From NCBI RefSeq assembly GCF_015832195.1, contig NC_052018.1, positions 34,624,115-34,688,114 of the forward strand: 64,000 nt of DNA. Reading direction: 5' to 3'. The position numbers and the translations under genes are program-made. This DNA is from Motacilla alba alba (lineage: Eukaryota; Chordata; Aves; Passeriformes; Motacillidae). How positions within the stretch are numbered: position 1 is the stretch's first letter; each line of letters begins with the position of its first letter. Under the pieces are notes generated by a model, which made no database searches, was not told the DNA's origin, and saw only the letters and a program-made list of their open reading frames with translations. Shown piece after piece: positions 48,660-60,133 of this stretch.

Positions 48660-49969
48660 TAGAAAGTTCTGTAAGCTTTTGCAAAGCCCCTAAAGTGTCT
48701 GTTTTTCCAGCTACAGAAGAGAGGACTCCCCAGCTTCTGGTAAAGATTTGTATGATGACTGGTCTTAATTTGATGGCTTTTTGCCTTGCACAATTTAAGA
48801 GAAATACCAGGCACAGAAGCCATAAAAATTCTTTAAAGAACCAAGTTGCTGGTTGTCTAGAGATTGTGCAAGACCCCAGGAAAGGCTGCAGAAACAGCAG
48901 CAACTGAGTTAGATGTGTTGTCTGGACACCCCCAACTATCTAATTTTGAGGTTGCTTTTACACAGTCAAGTAAGATTTCATATGAGAACATGTTATTTGT
49001 ATACATGCTAGGACATACTAGTACACAGTTCAATTGGATAGAAAGATCTAGAAGGGAAAATGGCTACACTGTTTTATTTATCAGTATAGTTCTGGTTTTG
49101 TCTGCTGAAAGGCTTAGAGTAGGAAAATATTTCTTCCAAATTTCCTAAGCAAGCCAAGAAGGGGCAGGAACTCATTTGACAGCAGAACACGTCAGGCAAT
49201 TATGAATAGTAAGTATACTCATAACATTATGCACATAAACACTTAGTACAACCAAACACTCATAAACCATGAAGGACAAGCCTTCAGCCATGATATGAAC
49301 TCCAGACACTCTTAAATTTAAAACTGGATTACACTGCAGGCTATACATCTGCCATTATCTAGAGTGAACAAATGCTTAGCAATATGCTGCAATGTTTATA
49401 GACTTCCTCTGTCTGCCAAAAAAAAAATTGAATCTACTTGGAGCCCTTTGGAATGTATATTCAAAACATAAATAAAATAAATCTTAAAAAATCATCAATT
49501 CACCCCAACTGCTTCAGGTCTGCTTGAGTATTTAGACTTAGAACATCCCTTTCATAATTTAGGTTTTGATTTAATGCAACTCATTAGATTCAGAGTGCAC
49601 ATTGCTGAAGTTTAAAGCCATCTGGAGCATAATTCCGACTTGCATTTAAGGTTAGTTATGGATAATGACATAAAATATTTTGTACTGTAATGTTTGCATA
49701 AGCAGAATTAGCTTCTGTCCAACAGCCTTGCTGCACCCAGTCTCCTGACAGCACATGTAACTGCAAAAGACTGTCATGTTCCTGAATCTATTAGTTAAAA
49801 CTTGATCTATGGCCTTAAGCCATCTATAAACTAATACAAAGATCTATTGAAGCAATATGAAAAAAAATAGTCTTCCACCTTAAAATCTGAAGCAGTCTGT
49901 CCTAAAGCTTTAGCATGCATTTACACATTATGTCCCAATTTAAGAATCTGGCTTGCTGATCGAGAATGG

Positions 49970-50016
49970 ATTCTTATCATTATTATTATCATTATCATTA
50001 TTATCTTATTATCATC
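49970..50016. repeat. ATT/ATC trinucleotide tract
   Basis: A run of TTATCATTATTATTATC-type triplets, an imperfect trinucleotide microsatellite in a SNAP91 intron. Confidence 0.9.
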
Positions 50017-50970
50017 TAGACAACTTCTTCCTTCCTGTGGCCCAACTAGACAACATCCACCATCCACACTTTGAGAAAATACTTGAAAATGTAGTGATAA
50101 CCTACCTACCAATTCTACAAATTGTGCTGGCTTTGGCTGGGGTAGCATTAATTTAAATCGTGAAACAAATTCCCCTTTCAGAAACATGGGAGAATTTAAG
50201 ACAAGTCTTCAAATCAGAGGTGTATGTGTTGGGATTTTGCTCTCCACAAACTTCAAACTGGGATGGGGAGGAGTCACAGTTCAGCCACTACAGTACATGG
50301 TATAGCATGAATTTTGGAGACTAGTACACAAAGAATTCACCTCAAGCTGCTTATCTGTAGGGTGCAGACTAAAATAATACAGTTATCCAACCTTTCATAT
50401 AAGGTGTGATAGTGATGAGAGACCTCATCTCATCCAGAGTAAGGACAGGATCTTTGTAACTTCTCTGTCCTTGTGCTCAGAAAACCACACTCTCATCATC
50501 CCACTCTCCTTGGCTAAATGCAAGACTGCTACCAAGTCAGTCATTCAAGTTACTAACATTTAGGTGTTCAACCCAATTAAAGAAACCAAATTGAATGGAC
50601 TCGAAGTTTAATTAGCAGTAAGGAACAAGAAGCATAGCCTAAAATATTGCTTAACTTTAGTACTGCTACAGACAGCCAAAGAAACTTCTTGGAGACACTC
50701 ACACTCAGTGAAGAGTACAGAAAAATAAGGCTGTGTGGGAGGTAGAAAAACAAAGAACATGGAAAGAAGATAATCTAGGAAGTTAGCTTGTACTTCACTA
50801 TATTGCCTCCATTATAAGTCACTCTAGTTTTAATTAAAACATCTAAAGTATTAAGAAATCTTGTGAATAAGTATTTTATTTCACTATCTACACACAAAGA
50901 ACATAAAAATTTCAAACACCGTTTCTTAGTATTGCTCTAAAGTAACAAGTTTTTAGAAGTTCTTTATTAC

Positions 50971-51054
50971 CAGCAAGTAGGTCTGCAGAAGCTGAGGAAC
51001 TAGAAGCAGCCTGGGTAGTGGGCTGGGGTTCAGAAGCACTACTTCCAAAAGCAT
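50971..51054 (-). CDS. SNAP91: SNAP91 cassette-type exon, DAFGSS...ADLLA
   Basis: 84 nt, phase 1 at both ends. It encodes (D)AFGSSASEPQPTTQAASS and SSASADLLA(G). It begins within a split Asp codon of DAF and ends after a DLL clathrin-binding motif. The acceptor is CCCTTTAG|ATGC and the donor GCTG|GTAATA. Length and phase allow in-frame skipping. Confidence 0.94.
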
Positions 51055-51905
51055 CTAAAGGGAATTCCAGAAAGCATCAAGAAAAAGTGAGGCATTCAAT
51101 ATTAAATACATAAATTCATCACTTATCAAAAGATGACAAAAGAATAGCCACTTCGTATATCAGAAGAAGAAAATGAAACTGCTTGGCCATCCTTGTTGCA
51201 GAGCAGTACCATGGATGCAAAGTTCAGGTGGAAAAAAGGATGTACAACAAGCCAGCACTTAAAAGAAGTCTCTTCTCCTTTATTTGGACCTCTTCTCAGA
51301 AACAAATCACAGCATTCAGGGCTTTGGAGATGAATGCATTGGCTGAAACTTTGGAGTAATTCCAGCCAGAAGCCAGTAGCTCACATGAAATCTTTTTAGA
51401 GGAATATCTCACTAATGTTTGAAATTCACTGCTTCTAAGCACCACTCCTGTTCTTCAACACTTCTGTTCTTCAACGTGCCTAGAGTTGGTTGTGTCCATC
51501 CTAATTTCCACCTTGTCAAATCCCGTGATTCAGATATACCCCGTCTGAGACAAGTCACCCTCAAAACTTCAGCTGCTTTGAGAAACGGAACTGAGAGGAA
51601 ACAGCATGACCATGGAGATTAGCAAAGAAGAAAAAGGACAGAGGAGAATTTCACTGGACGTCTGAGGAAGAGCCACACATGCACTGACTGGGGACAGAAC
51701 AGCAAGTGTCATGACAACAGAAGGACCACACAACAGCTTATTTGCAGTTCGTTACTGTGCAAGTTTAAGAACCAGACGTGCCAGACTCAGCCCTAAGGCC
51801 ACACAGAAAAGTTGAGAAGGGGAAACCCGCAGCTTTAGCAAAGCGCAAAGGTAATTGAAATGAAGTGATTCAACTCTGAAGTGGTGAGGAAACAAAAATA
51901 CCCAC
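51055..51905 (-). other. SNAP91: SNAP91 intron, nothing else seen
   Basis: An 851-nt intron with donor GTGGGT. No internal gene or named repeat was recognised. Confidence 0.85.
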
Positions 51906-51989
51906 CACCAAATAGGTCAATCACACCTGAAGAATCCACCTTTGCTGGAGAGGCAGCGGGTAGAGGAGAGGGGGCTGCAAATGCATCCA
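51906..51989 (-). CDS. SNAP91: SNAP91 cassette-type exon, DAFAAPSP...VIDLFG
   Basis: 84 nt, phase 1 at both ends. It encodes (V)DAFAAPSPLPAASPAKVD and SSGVIDLFG(D), identical in plan to AP180 AKVDSSGVIDLFGD. It starts with DAF and ends with the DLFG motif. The acceptor is CTTACTGCAG|TGGATG and the donor GGTG|GTGGGT. Confidence 0.95.
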
Positions 51990-52457
51990 CTGCAGTAAGC
52001 ATAGGATAAATAATATTTAGTATCAGCAAGGCAACAATGATAGCTAAATATTTCAAAGCCACATGGGCTCCAACAGTTAGTACCACAGGTTTGGTAAATT
52101 CGGGTAATAGTCTCCAGAACTGCAAACAGAAAGTGTTACATTTCTCACACAGCAACTGAAAACCACAGTACTTTAAAGAAAACATTGCTTATTAAGCATT
52201 TTCTTATGCTTAAAGGAGGATTTTCTCTCCCACCAACCACATCACTTACTTACTGAACTTCAGTGTCAGCGACTTCATGATTTGCATCTTCATCAAGTGC
52301 ACATCTTGTGACCAAAGCAGCAAACCCAAAACTTAATACTTCTTGATATTTCAGTTTAAAGATGTAAATTAGCAGTAAGTTGATTTTTTTTAAACTTTTG
52401 GAAAAAAAATCCAAACCCAGGAAGTCTGTGGAATGGCCTGTGAAAACAAGCACTCAC
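51990..52457 (-). other. SNAP91: SNAP91 intron, nothing else seen
   Basis: A 468-nt intron with donor GTGAGT and acceptor CTGCAG. Confidence 0.85.
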
Positions 52458-52529
52458 CAGATAAAAGATCACCAGTGAGAGAACTCTCAGGCACAGGAGA
52501 AGCTCCAGGTTGTGGAGATGAAAATGTAT
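52458..52529 (-). CDS. SNAP91: SNAP91 cassette-type exon, DTFSSP...GDLLS
   Basis: 72 nt, phase 1 at both ends. It encodes (D)TFSSPQPGASPVPES and SLTGDLLS(V). DTF here replaces the DAF that I recall in the mammalian protein. It ends with a DLL motif. The acceptor is TTCCTGGAAG|ATAC and the donor TCTG|GTGAGT. Confidence 0.94.
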
Positions 52530-52629
52530 CTTCCAGGAATAAAAGAAAGAAAAAGAAGTATCACTCAAATCAGTTTACACCATTACACAGCCCCAAAGCA
52601 GCAGAGTATCAGAAGAATTCTCTCTTTAC
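52530..52629 (-). other. SNAP91: 100-nt SNAP91 intron
   Basis: A short intron with donor GTAAAG and acceptor CTGGAAG. It contains no other feature. Confidence 0.9.
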
Positions 52630-52707
52630 CTGTACCAAAGAGATCTATGCTAGGAGTAGCATCAGGTTTAGGTGCTGCAGGTGCATCAGGAGCAGACTCA
52701 AATAAAT
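52630..52707 (-). CDS. SNAP91: SNAP91 cassette-type exon, DLFESAP...IDLFGT
   Basis: 78 nt, phase 1 at both ends. It encodes (D)LFESAPDAPAAPKPDA and TPSIDLFGT(D). It starts with a split-codon DLF and ends with another DLFG, one of the clearest repeat modules. The acceptor is GGCCTTAG|ATTTATT and the donor ACAG|GTAAAG. Confidence 0.95.
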
Positions 52708-52914
52708 CTAAGGCCAAGAACACAACACATCTTTAATTCATTTTTGAAAGGCAGGACTGAAAACAGAAGTTTCCAATTTTGCACATCATATTTGAAATTA
52801 TTAGGCTCTCTGCTTTGAAAGCCTAGCACACAACACGCATGCAACAACGAATCGTTCATTTGGCACTCCTGACAGATCAATCCACCAGAATCAAAGAGTT
52901 AAAAACAAAATTAC
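52708..52914 (-). other. SNAP91: 207-nt SNAP91 intron
   Basis: A short intron with donor GTAATT and acceptor TTGGCCTTAG. It contains no other feature. Confidence 0.9.
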
Positions 52915-53175
52915 CACCAAATATATCTAGAGCAGGAGGAGCGGAGGTGGTGGCGGTAGCAGAAGTGGTGGCAGTAGTGGTGGTAGTGGCAGTAGCTGTA
53001 GTAGCAGTAGCAGCAGCAGCAACAGCAGCAGCTGGAGAAGGAGTTGTTGCAGGAACTGGAGTGGCTGCACTAGTTGTAGGGGTAACTACAGGAACAGCAG
53101 TCTCTGTTGGCTTCATAGCAAAGAGGTCCAGCTCAGGAGCAGCCTCTGCACTACCTTCGGATGGGGCAAAGGGGT
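52915..53175 (-). CDS. SNAP91: SNAP91 exon with DPF motif and Ala/Thr tract
   Basis: 261 nt, phase 1 at both ends, 86 full codons. It encodes (D)PFAPSEGSAEAAPELDLFAM, KPTETAVPVVTPTT, then an Ala/Thr-rich low-complexity tract ending SAPPALDIFG(D). DPF is the AP-2 alpha-appendage binding motif, and DLF and DIFG are clathrin- and adaptor-binding elements. The tract (about 52940-53035 on +) is built of GCN and ACN codons, so an apparent 158-codon frame on the opposite strand is a shadow. The acceptor is TTTTTACAAG|ACCCC and the donor GGTG|GTAATT. Confidence 0.95.
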
Positions 53176-53689
53176 CTTGTAAAAAGGAGAGGGGAAATAT
53201 ATGTGTATGCATACTTAGGATCAGTGAGGGAGGAAGTCAAGAACAAAGCAACTATAGGCAATGCACATACTGCAAATACACGCACGCACGCGGAGGAGGT
53301 CGCGCTAACATCTAGCTCACTTATCCGGACACGTTACTTAAGTTTCTCCAAAATAAAGACTGTCTAAAAGGCTGAGCAGTCTAGTTACTAGAGGGGAGAA
53401 CTTTCAAAGGTTCCTTGACGAGGTCAAAAAAGCAAATATGACAAAGGTCTATCCAGGCTACTGTTACAACTCAGCACCGACAGAACTGTTCGTTGGCACT
53501 ACCAAATTAACACGAAGTCACTGGGACTCGGAAACAGGCAGTTTTGTTAAGCATGCTCTTCAGTCTAAGGTTTGTTTTTACCAATTGCAAACAGTATGAA
53601 ATTTTCAGAAAAACACACTGCCATGTAGTTTAAACAAAAAAAAACAAAAACCAGCAAAACAAGAGACTATCTAATGACATAAAACCCAC
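53176..53689 (-). other. SNAP91: SNAP91 intron, nothing else seen
   Basis: A 514-nt intron with donor GTGGGT and acceptor TTTTTACAAG. Confidence 0.85.
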
Positions 53690-53797
53690 CATTTCCTGAA
53701 CATGCATCAAGAGCTGCTGCTACAGGGGTTGGGGTAGCTGGTGCTGCTGCCCCTTCAGCTGCTGCAGGGGCTTCCCCAGGAGAAGCTGCAAAGGCAT
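53690..53797 (-). CDS. SNAP91: SNAP91 cassette-type exon, DAFAASPGEA...ACSGN
   Basis: 108 nt, phase 1 at both ends. It encodes (D)AFAASPGEAPAAAEGAA, then APATPTPVAAALDACSGN before the (D)PF of the next exon. It matches AP180 almost residue for residue. The acceptor is CTGCACCCAAG|ATGCC and the donor AATG|GTGGGT. Confidence 0.95.
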
Positions 53798-56700
53798 CTT
53801 GGGTGCAGTTTAAGAACAGAAATTAAAAAAAAAAAAAAGGAATAAAGAGAAGAAAAATATAGTAAAAGAACCAAGTTAAATTGCATAGGTAGATCCCCTT
53901 ATACAACATGAATGTAATTACTCCAACAGCAAGACAACTCATGCAGTGCAAAACGCTTTGTCTCTCCCCCAACCCCACACAAGCAGGTTCTAGACAGGGT
54001 TTGCAGATGGAGCTTCTTGGGTTGCCCACAATAAGCACAGTGAGTGCAAAAGAAGGCATTATTCTCATTGTATAAGGGTTCAGAGCAGCATGCTCATGTA
54101 CTACCCAAAATTAACTAGTTAACAAAATTAACTTAAGAGCAGATATTAACAACTTGCATGCTCAAAGCCTATTTTACATGTGATTAATCTGCAACTGTGA
54201 GTTTACTTGCATAGTGCTTTGCACTGTTATGAATAACAATCCAATTACTCTGGTAGATATTTGCAACTACCATTTCTAGTCTTTGAGCCAAGTCAGTCAT
54301 GCAACATCTGAAAAATTGAACTTACTTGTTTCTTAACAGTTTTCCAACTGGATCTTTCTGAAGCCATAATGTGATGCATAGGTTATATTTACTCAGCTTG
54401 CTTCAAACAGATCAAGATTGTTCATCTTAACCAATGGCTGGCCAGCCATAACCTGTCTGTCCTTTTAGGATCACTTCTAGGCCAACCAGCCAAGTTAGAG
54501 AAAGTGACTAGTTTGGGGTTTTGGAATGACTTGCTCATTAGTTTTTTGGGGTTTTTTGTTTGTTTGTTTGTTTTTGGTTTTTTGCCACTTGCTCTTTGAC
54601 TCTCTTTTTGCTTGCCAGTTCCCAACTGGCATGCTTAAATTTCAAGCTATGAACAGCATTGTTTCTAGGCTTAAACCAGCATTTGTGCTCTTAATTCTAT
54701 GAAGTAGTCCTAATGGACAGTGCCATTTGGACTATTCTCATAGGCAAGCATTTTCTCCACAAAAAAGGACTGCACAATGAGGATTAAATACTTCAAGATG
54801 TTTGTAAAGGATATTTTTCTACTGCTACAAAAATTAGCAAGTTAAAAACATCTTTTGGGGAATACTGCAATTGCACTGTCAAATTAGCACAGGAAAAAGC
54901 TTAACATGCTTTAACTTGAATGTCAATTTTAAAATGAAAACAACCATTTAAAAAACAAATTCGTGCCAGGTAATCTAAAAAGCTCAAAAGAACATGCATC
55001 AAAACAGAAGAGAAGAAAGCCCACTAGTCTTGTACAATAGAATTAAAATGAGTTAGTAGCAAAAAAGGCCTGCTAATAAGCCATTTAAAATATAATTCTA
55101 TTTTTCAAGTAACAGGGTTGTTCAACAACAAAACTGGATGGCAGTTGTCCAAGTAAAAACATCAGAATGAGTCAAACATCCCAGTGCTGTATGTGTACCA
55201 GGCACTGGCATGCACTGTGTGGAAGGAATTCAGCACAGAACTGAACTGAAGGGTTTTGCATCATCCTGCTTGAGAAGATGTTTTGTGTAACATCTTGTGT
55301 GATCAGTTTTGCACTACAGGGCCGGCTTTCATATGAAGGGGCACCCTGGGCTCTTTCAAAGAAATGTATTTGTGCCCACACAAGCTTGTAGGCCAACAGC
55401 ACAGACATTGGTCAACACTACTTCTAATTACTTTCCAGATAGACTCCAGATAACATTTAAGGCAGAAATTCAGAATGTGTAGAGCTAGCCACTAGTTCTA
55501 TGTTCAGATCACTTCTGCCTCAGAGTGATACCTATTCCTGTCCAGATTTAGGCTATCGAAGTTCCACATGTAACAGTCATAGATATTAAGGTGGGCACAA
55601 GTTCCTTCCAGCCCACAGATGCAAGGAAACAGTTTGGCACCAGCTTTATTTCTTTATTTACTACTGACACTTCTGAGTAAGGTTCTTGCCAAGCGCTGTA
55701 ATTTTTTTAGCATCAGACTTGGGTTAAATGGCAGGTCGGATAAACACCTAAGTTCATACTGGAATCTAAATGAAAAATATAATAATAAAAACTCCTAATA
55801 TTAGTAACTCTGATTAGTTCAAGAAATCTATACGAATATAGACACAAACCAACCTGAACAGGTGACCCTACAATTCACAGCTTAAACCAAGGGTTTGCCA
55901 TTGGGATTAAGTTAGTGCTTAAGTTCTTTTCAAAAGGCTCTGCTGTTCCTGCACAATTGCCTTCTGCTAAAATGTAGCATAACATGCAAAAATGGATACA
56001 ATTACATCTGCATATTTTATTATTAAAAAAGACATTTTATTTTCTTTTTTGTTCCTTCATATTGTTGTAGTAATGCTACATTTGCACATTGAGCAGTGTA
56101 AGAGATTTTCTCCCTTTAAAGCAGTTCCTGTATTATTTATATTTTTGCATCTCCTGTCTAAAAAATGAATTTTGCTTTTGACTTCAAGAATCAAGTAACA
56201 ATGGTCCTCACTTGATTTTCTTGACATCCTGAAAACTTAACAAGATGTTGCTGAAACCTTTGCAAGTTCACACTGCATGGAACATCTGCCAGGAGTGACA
56301 GGTATGTATTATGTACTGCATTACACTTGAATTCATAAATGTAGTTCTTACTGAAATGATGTGCAAACAAGGGGCTTCAAAGTTGTTAAACACTGAAGTA
56401 GTGCTTCAATACATCTTGTCTGCAGCAAAAAAAAGTGTTCCTGCAGAGTGATCTCTTTCATCTCATTTATTCATTTGATGCCATGGCATCAATACGTAAC
56501 AAATTTACTCACACAAATGATACAACTGACTTATAATCATTAATGTACTATGAAACATGTGAAACAGTCCTGTGGAAGTCACAATTAGAGGAAAGATTAT
56601 AGAACTGAAGCATACACTAGAAACTGTTTCAGAGTTTTTTCCCTCTTCAGTCACCCTTCATTACTATTTGACATAGAACACCTGACCTGAGTTATAAATA

Positions 56701-59700
56701 AATATTTCACTATGCTCAGGAAATAATAATAATAATTATGCAAAGTATTTGTTGTTTGGTATTTATTAACTAAGTGCTATCTTGCTATACCAGCATGTAC
56801 CAGCATAAGGGACATTCATTAGCCCTTAACTGCCAAAAGTCTTCATCACTTTGCCTGCAGTTTCTTTACAGGAAGACCATAGTTCTGCCTACTTACAATT
56901 CAAGTCACCTTAGTGCCTAATAACTGAAATTTACACAGTGTCTGCCATGGCTTGTTTCTTGCACTGATTGCAGAGTAATCCCACAACAAAATGTAACTCA
57001 AGTGCACAATACACATATCCAAAAATACTGTTCCCAAATTCTGAGTGGCATATCAAGGTATTTTGCCTTTCTTCTACCTTTCCATTTCTCTTTCACAGGA
57101 ATGATTCCAGCTGCTCTTTGAAAACAGCCTCCTCTTGCTTGTCTTTGAAACACGATGAGGAGTTCCTCAAGTTGGCCCAGGTCACTGAAAGTTTGCCTCT
57201 TAATGAGATGGAGTTCTTTAAAAAAGCTGTGCTGAATCAATCCTGCATTTCTCATTTGCTTTCCAATGCCATATTGGCAATGAATACATAATGCAGAGCT
57301 TATCTCTCAAAGACAAAGCCCAGCCCTAGGCAGTATACAGACTCCTATCAGCTGAAGTATCAGCCATACAGTGCAGTCAACAGTTATTCCAAAGCCTCCT
57401 CTACTGCTTCTTCCTTCAGCTTTTCCCTGCAGCTTTCAGCCTCTTTTCCTACACAGACACTTCCTGAAGACTCTTTACATTCTTTCTCCTGAGATCACTG
57501 CTCCTGTACCTTCTCCTACCGCACCCGACCACAAGAAATCGTGGGAAGCAACAAAGCCCTGGCAAGCTGCAAGAAGTTAAGGTGACCTTGAAGACTCTAT
57601 CTCCAGTAGACCTCAAAGGTGAAATACCTACTTAATAGGATTAAGTGTAAGCATGTCTAGCATCACAAACACTAGAGAGTAGCAGTGTCTGCCCAAAAAC
57701 AACCTCTTCTAGCGCTGGACACAGTCTTAAGGCAACAAGGAATGTTAGCATATGATGCTAGAATATACTTACACAGCCTTCAGGAAAAAAAAAAAACAAA
57801 ACCTCAAACCATGAGCAGAGAGATGGAAGTTCAATACAGACTCATGGATCTTAAAAGGGTTTGCCCACTGGGTGTCTTGAAGGCACTGCAAAAGTATCTT
57901 TACTGCTGAGTGTGTTTAGAGATTTTTCTTATTGAGAACAAGAGGCTTTCTGCTGTCATAAATAATAGAGCCTTGCTTCATTCTGAAGCGTCCCAGGGAA
58001 AAAAAAAATCAGTATACATCTAATATCTAATCCACTGGAGATTTATTGTATTTGAGTGACAAAATACATTCTCTTTAAAGGAAGAGATCAAGTCACAGAA
58101 GTCCGCATACCGCAAGAGTGAAATTCTTTCCACACTGAAGGGTGAAGCTCCACTTCTTTACATGCGTCACTAAGTTATCTAATGATCAGTTAAATCTCTA
58201 GAAACTAAACACATCCTGGTCTTTGCCTGACAAGCCTGGAAGCGGGCACATGATTTTGCAGTAGCTGTTTTTCCAGGCACAGAGGAGTGAAAAAGGTAGG
58301 GAAAAAAAAATTGTATCTTGTTGCTGTAGTACTGGATGATCAAGAACAGGTAGTTGTTTTTCTAATCCCGTTTCAAGTTTACAGTGATTTCTATCCCTTT
58401 AACTATCCTTTCATTTTTCAAAAAGTCATATATCTATTGCTAAATTAATTAATTACTAAATTAATTATTAAATTACCAAGTTAATAAATTAATAATGCAA
58501 TTTGAAGGTGTAGTATCCAAGACTGGCTTGACCTCAGTGCTTACATACCATAAGTTTCACACTCTATGCATCTGCAGGGTTATTAATGAGCACAGGCCTT
58601 GGCTTCTGCAACATGCTCCTGAGAGCAGCCAACAGCAGACACTCTCTCACTCCTAGTGGCATCAAGAACCTTGCCCATGACAATTTTGATTGATTGATCT
58701 CAACTGGCTGATCTTGTGGCATTTGGATTATTATCAATCTTTGTAAAAGGAGGGGTAAGCAGCAAGTAGCAGCTATATTCCTTTCTTAGGGCTTTTCAGC
58801 ACTTTACTGAGGCATATTTTGGTGCTGTCTGTTGAAGCCGCTCCTAAAAAAGCCTTCTAACCGGGAATTTTCAGTCTTAAGGAAACACCTTTGTAGTCAA
58901 ACTGCTTATGTATGAGACTTCTCTGACACTCCTGTCAGTAGATGTGATAAACAAACACGTCCCACAGGGAAGATACTGGAATTCAGTCTTGATACCAAAT
59001 AAGCTATTACTTATTCCTGATATCCCCTGTCATGCAGGAAGTATGCATGAGAGAAGACAAAACTAGAAAAAAGCCAGTGGTCAGGTGATCTTAAACACAG
59101 TTGGTAAACGAGAAAGTTTCTCCATTACTGGGCTGGTATATTGTTCCAAAAAAATGTAATTTCTGACATGCTGTTGGGAAGCCTCCTGCTCCACAGGAGT
59201 ACCAAGAAAGCTGACAACATACAATGGGAAATGTATTCTTACTCAAGTGGATAGCAGATAACATTAGAAACTGAATGAGCACGATTGAACTCTAAGAATA
59301 TTTTTCCTTTTTTTCCTTTACATATTATTGTTTGCATATTTAGTTCAAGTTCATCACCCCTTCAATTTACTGCAAATACTTGTGAAATAAAGCCCAGACT
59401 CAAGATTGCTGAAATGCAGTAATTTCAGCTGGCTCCATACTCTATTTGCAGGAAAAGCAAGAAACACAACACAGCACAAGCGTGACACATAACGAAGGGG
59501 AGGACACTGCCACATCCATCCCCTTCAACTACAAAAGCACAGCTGCTTTTCTCAGAAATTGTACTAGAGTGCATAGTTATTGAGTAATGTGGAAACAATT
59601 CCTGCTTACCCCCATGTGGACCTGAGAACTACTGGTTTTAGCTGTTCAATCATAAGGTTACTCAGTCTAAAGGTTTACAGTTTTTCCATATATTTTTCCA

Positions 59701-59805
59701 TATTTATGCAGAAGGTTCAACCAGAGGCCTTATTACACAGCCGAGCTCAGTATTGCTTTGATTGTATCACAGACTGGTGTGGAGCACTACAGCAACCAAA
59801 CTAAC
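53798..59805 (-). other. SNAP91: 6.0-kb SNAP91 intron, nothing else seen
   Basis: This is the largest fully contained intron. It has donor GTTAGT and acceptor CCCAAG. It holds GTTT-type low-complexity DNA (54541-54587) and an AATTAATTA-rich patch (58438-58500). Open frames up to 107 codons have no recognisable domain. An unannotated alternative exon cannot be excluded. Confidence 0.8.
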
Positions 59806-59976
59806 CTCCAAAGAGATCCACTTCAGCAGTGGCAGCAGGGACAGTGGTAGCTGCAGTGGCAGCAGCCGTGGTAGTTGCAGTATCAGTAGTTGGAGCAGTA
59901 GCTGCAGTAGGCTCTGGGGCAAATGGATCTGAAATCTGTGGCTCCGAGGTAACACCGGAAAGTGCAGCCAGATTAT
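59806..59976 (-). CDS. SNAP91: SNAP91 exon with SDPFAPEP and EVDLFG
   Basis: 171 nt, phase 1 at both ends, 56 full codons. It encodes (D)NLAALSGVTSEPQISDPF, APEPTAATAPTTDT, an Ala/Thr tract and TAEVDLFG(D). It has a DPF AP-2-binding motif and ends with DLFG. It matches AP180 through QISDPFAPEPT, with a diverged Thr-rich middle. The acceptor is GCATATAG|ATAATC and the donor GGAG|GTTAGT. Confidence 0.95.
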
Positions 59977-60118
59977 CTATATGCAACCATGTAATGAAGA
60001 GCAAACAGGAAATGTAAGGGGAAAGGCAAAGACCACAGTTGCTCAGCTCCAGAAGGCTGGAGCTTTTAGTAAGGATTCTTAACATACAGAGGTCTTAGAA
60101 ATAGAAAATACTACTCAC
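59977..60118 (-). other. SNAP91: 142-nt SNAP91 intron
   Basis: A short intron between the microexon and the NLAALS exon, with donor GTGAGT and acceptor GCATATAG. Confidence 0.85.
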
Positions 60119-60133
60119 CCTCTCCCAAGAGGT
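60119..60133 (-). CDS. SNAP91: SNAP91 15-nt microexon (DLLGE)
   Basis: Only 15 nt. It encodes (D)LLGE with the final G of the next Asp codon, giving DLLGED across the junctions, as in AP180 (WGDLLGEDSLAAL). The acceptor is AATCACTAG|ACCTC and the donor GAGAG|GGTGAGT cut as GAGG|GTGAGT. Phase 1 on both sides makes it skippable in frame. It adds one DLL clathrin-binding motif. It is supported by the peptide, both splice sites and the phase, but it is short enough that RNA confirmation is desirable. Confidence 0.85.

Larger units (their letters stand above)
47486..50970 (-). other. SNAP91: SNAP91 intron with a CR1 fragment and ATT/ATC repeat
   Basis: A 3.5-kb intron with donor GTAATA and acceptor TTTAAAG. 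It holds a CR1 fragment (47808-48260), a duplicated 19-mer near 48617-48659 and a trinucleotide tract near 49970-50016. No internal gene was seen. Confidence 0.85.

Noticed and set aside
52839..53315. 158-codon + strand frame rich in Val/Ala
   Set aside because: It is the antisense shadow of the GCN/ACN triplet tract in a well-supported SNAP91 exon.
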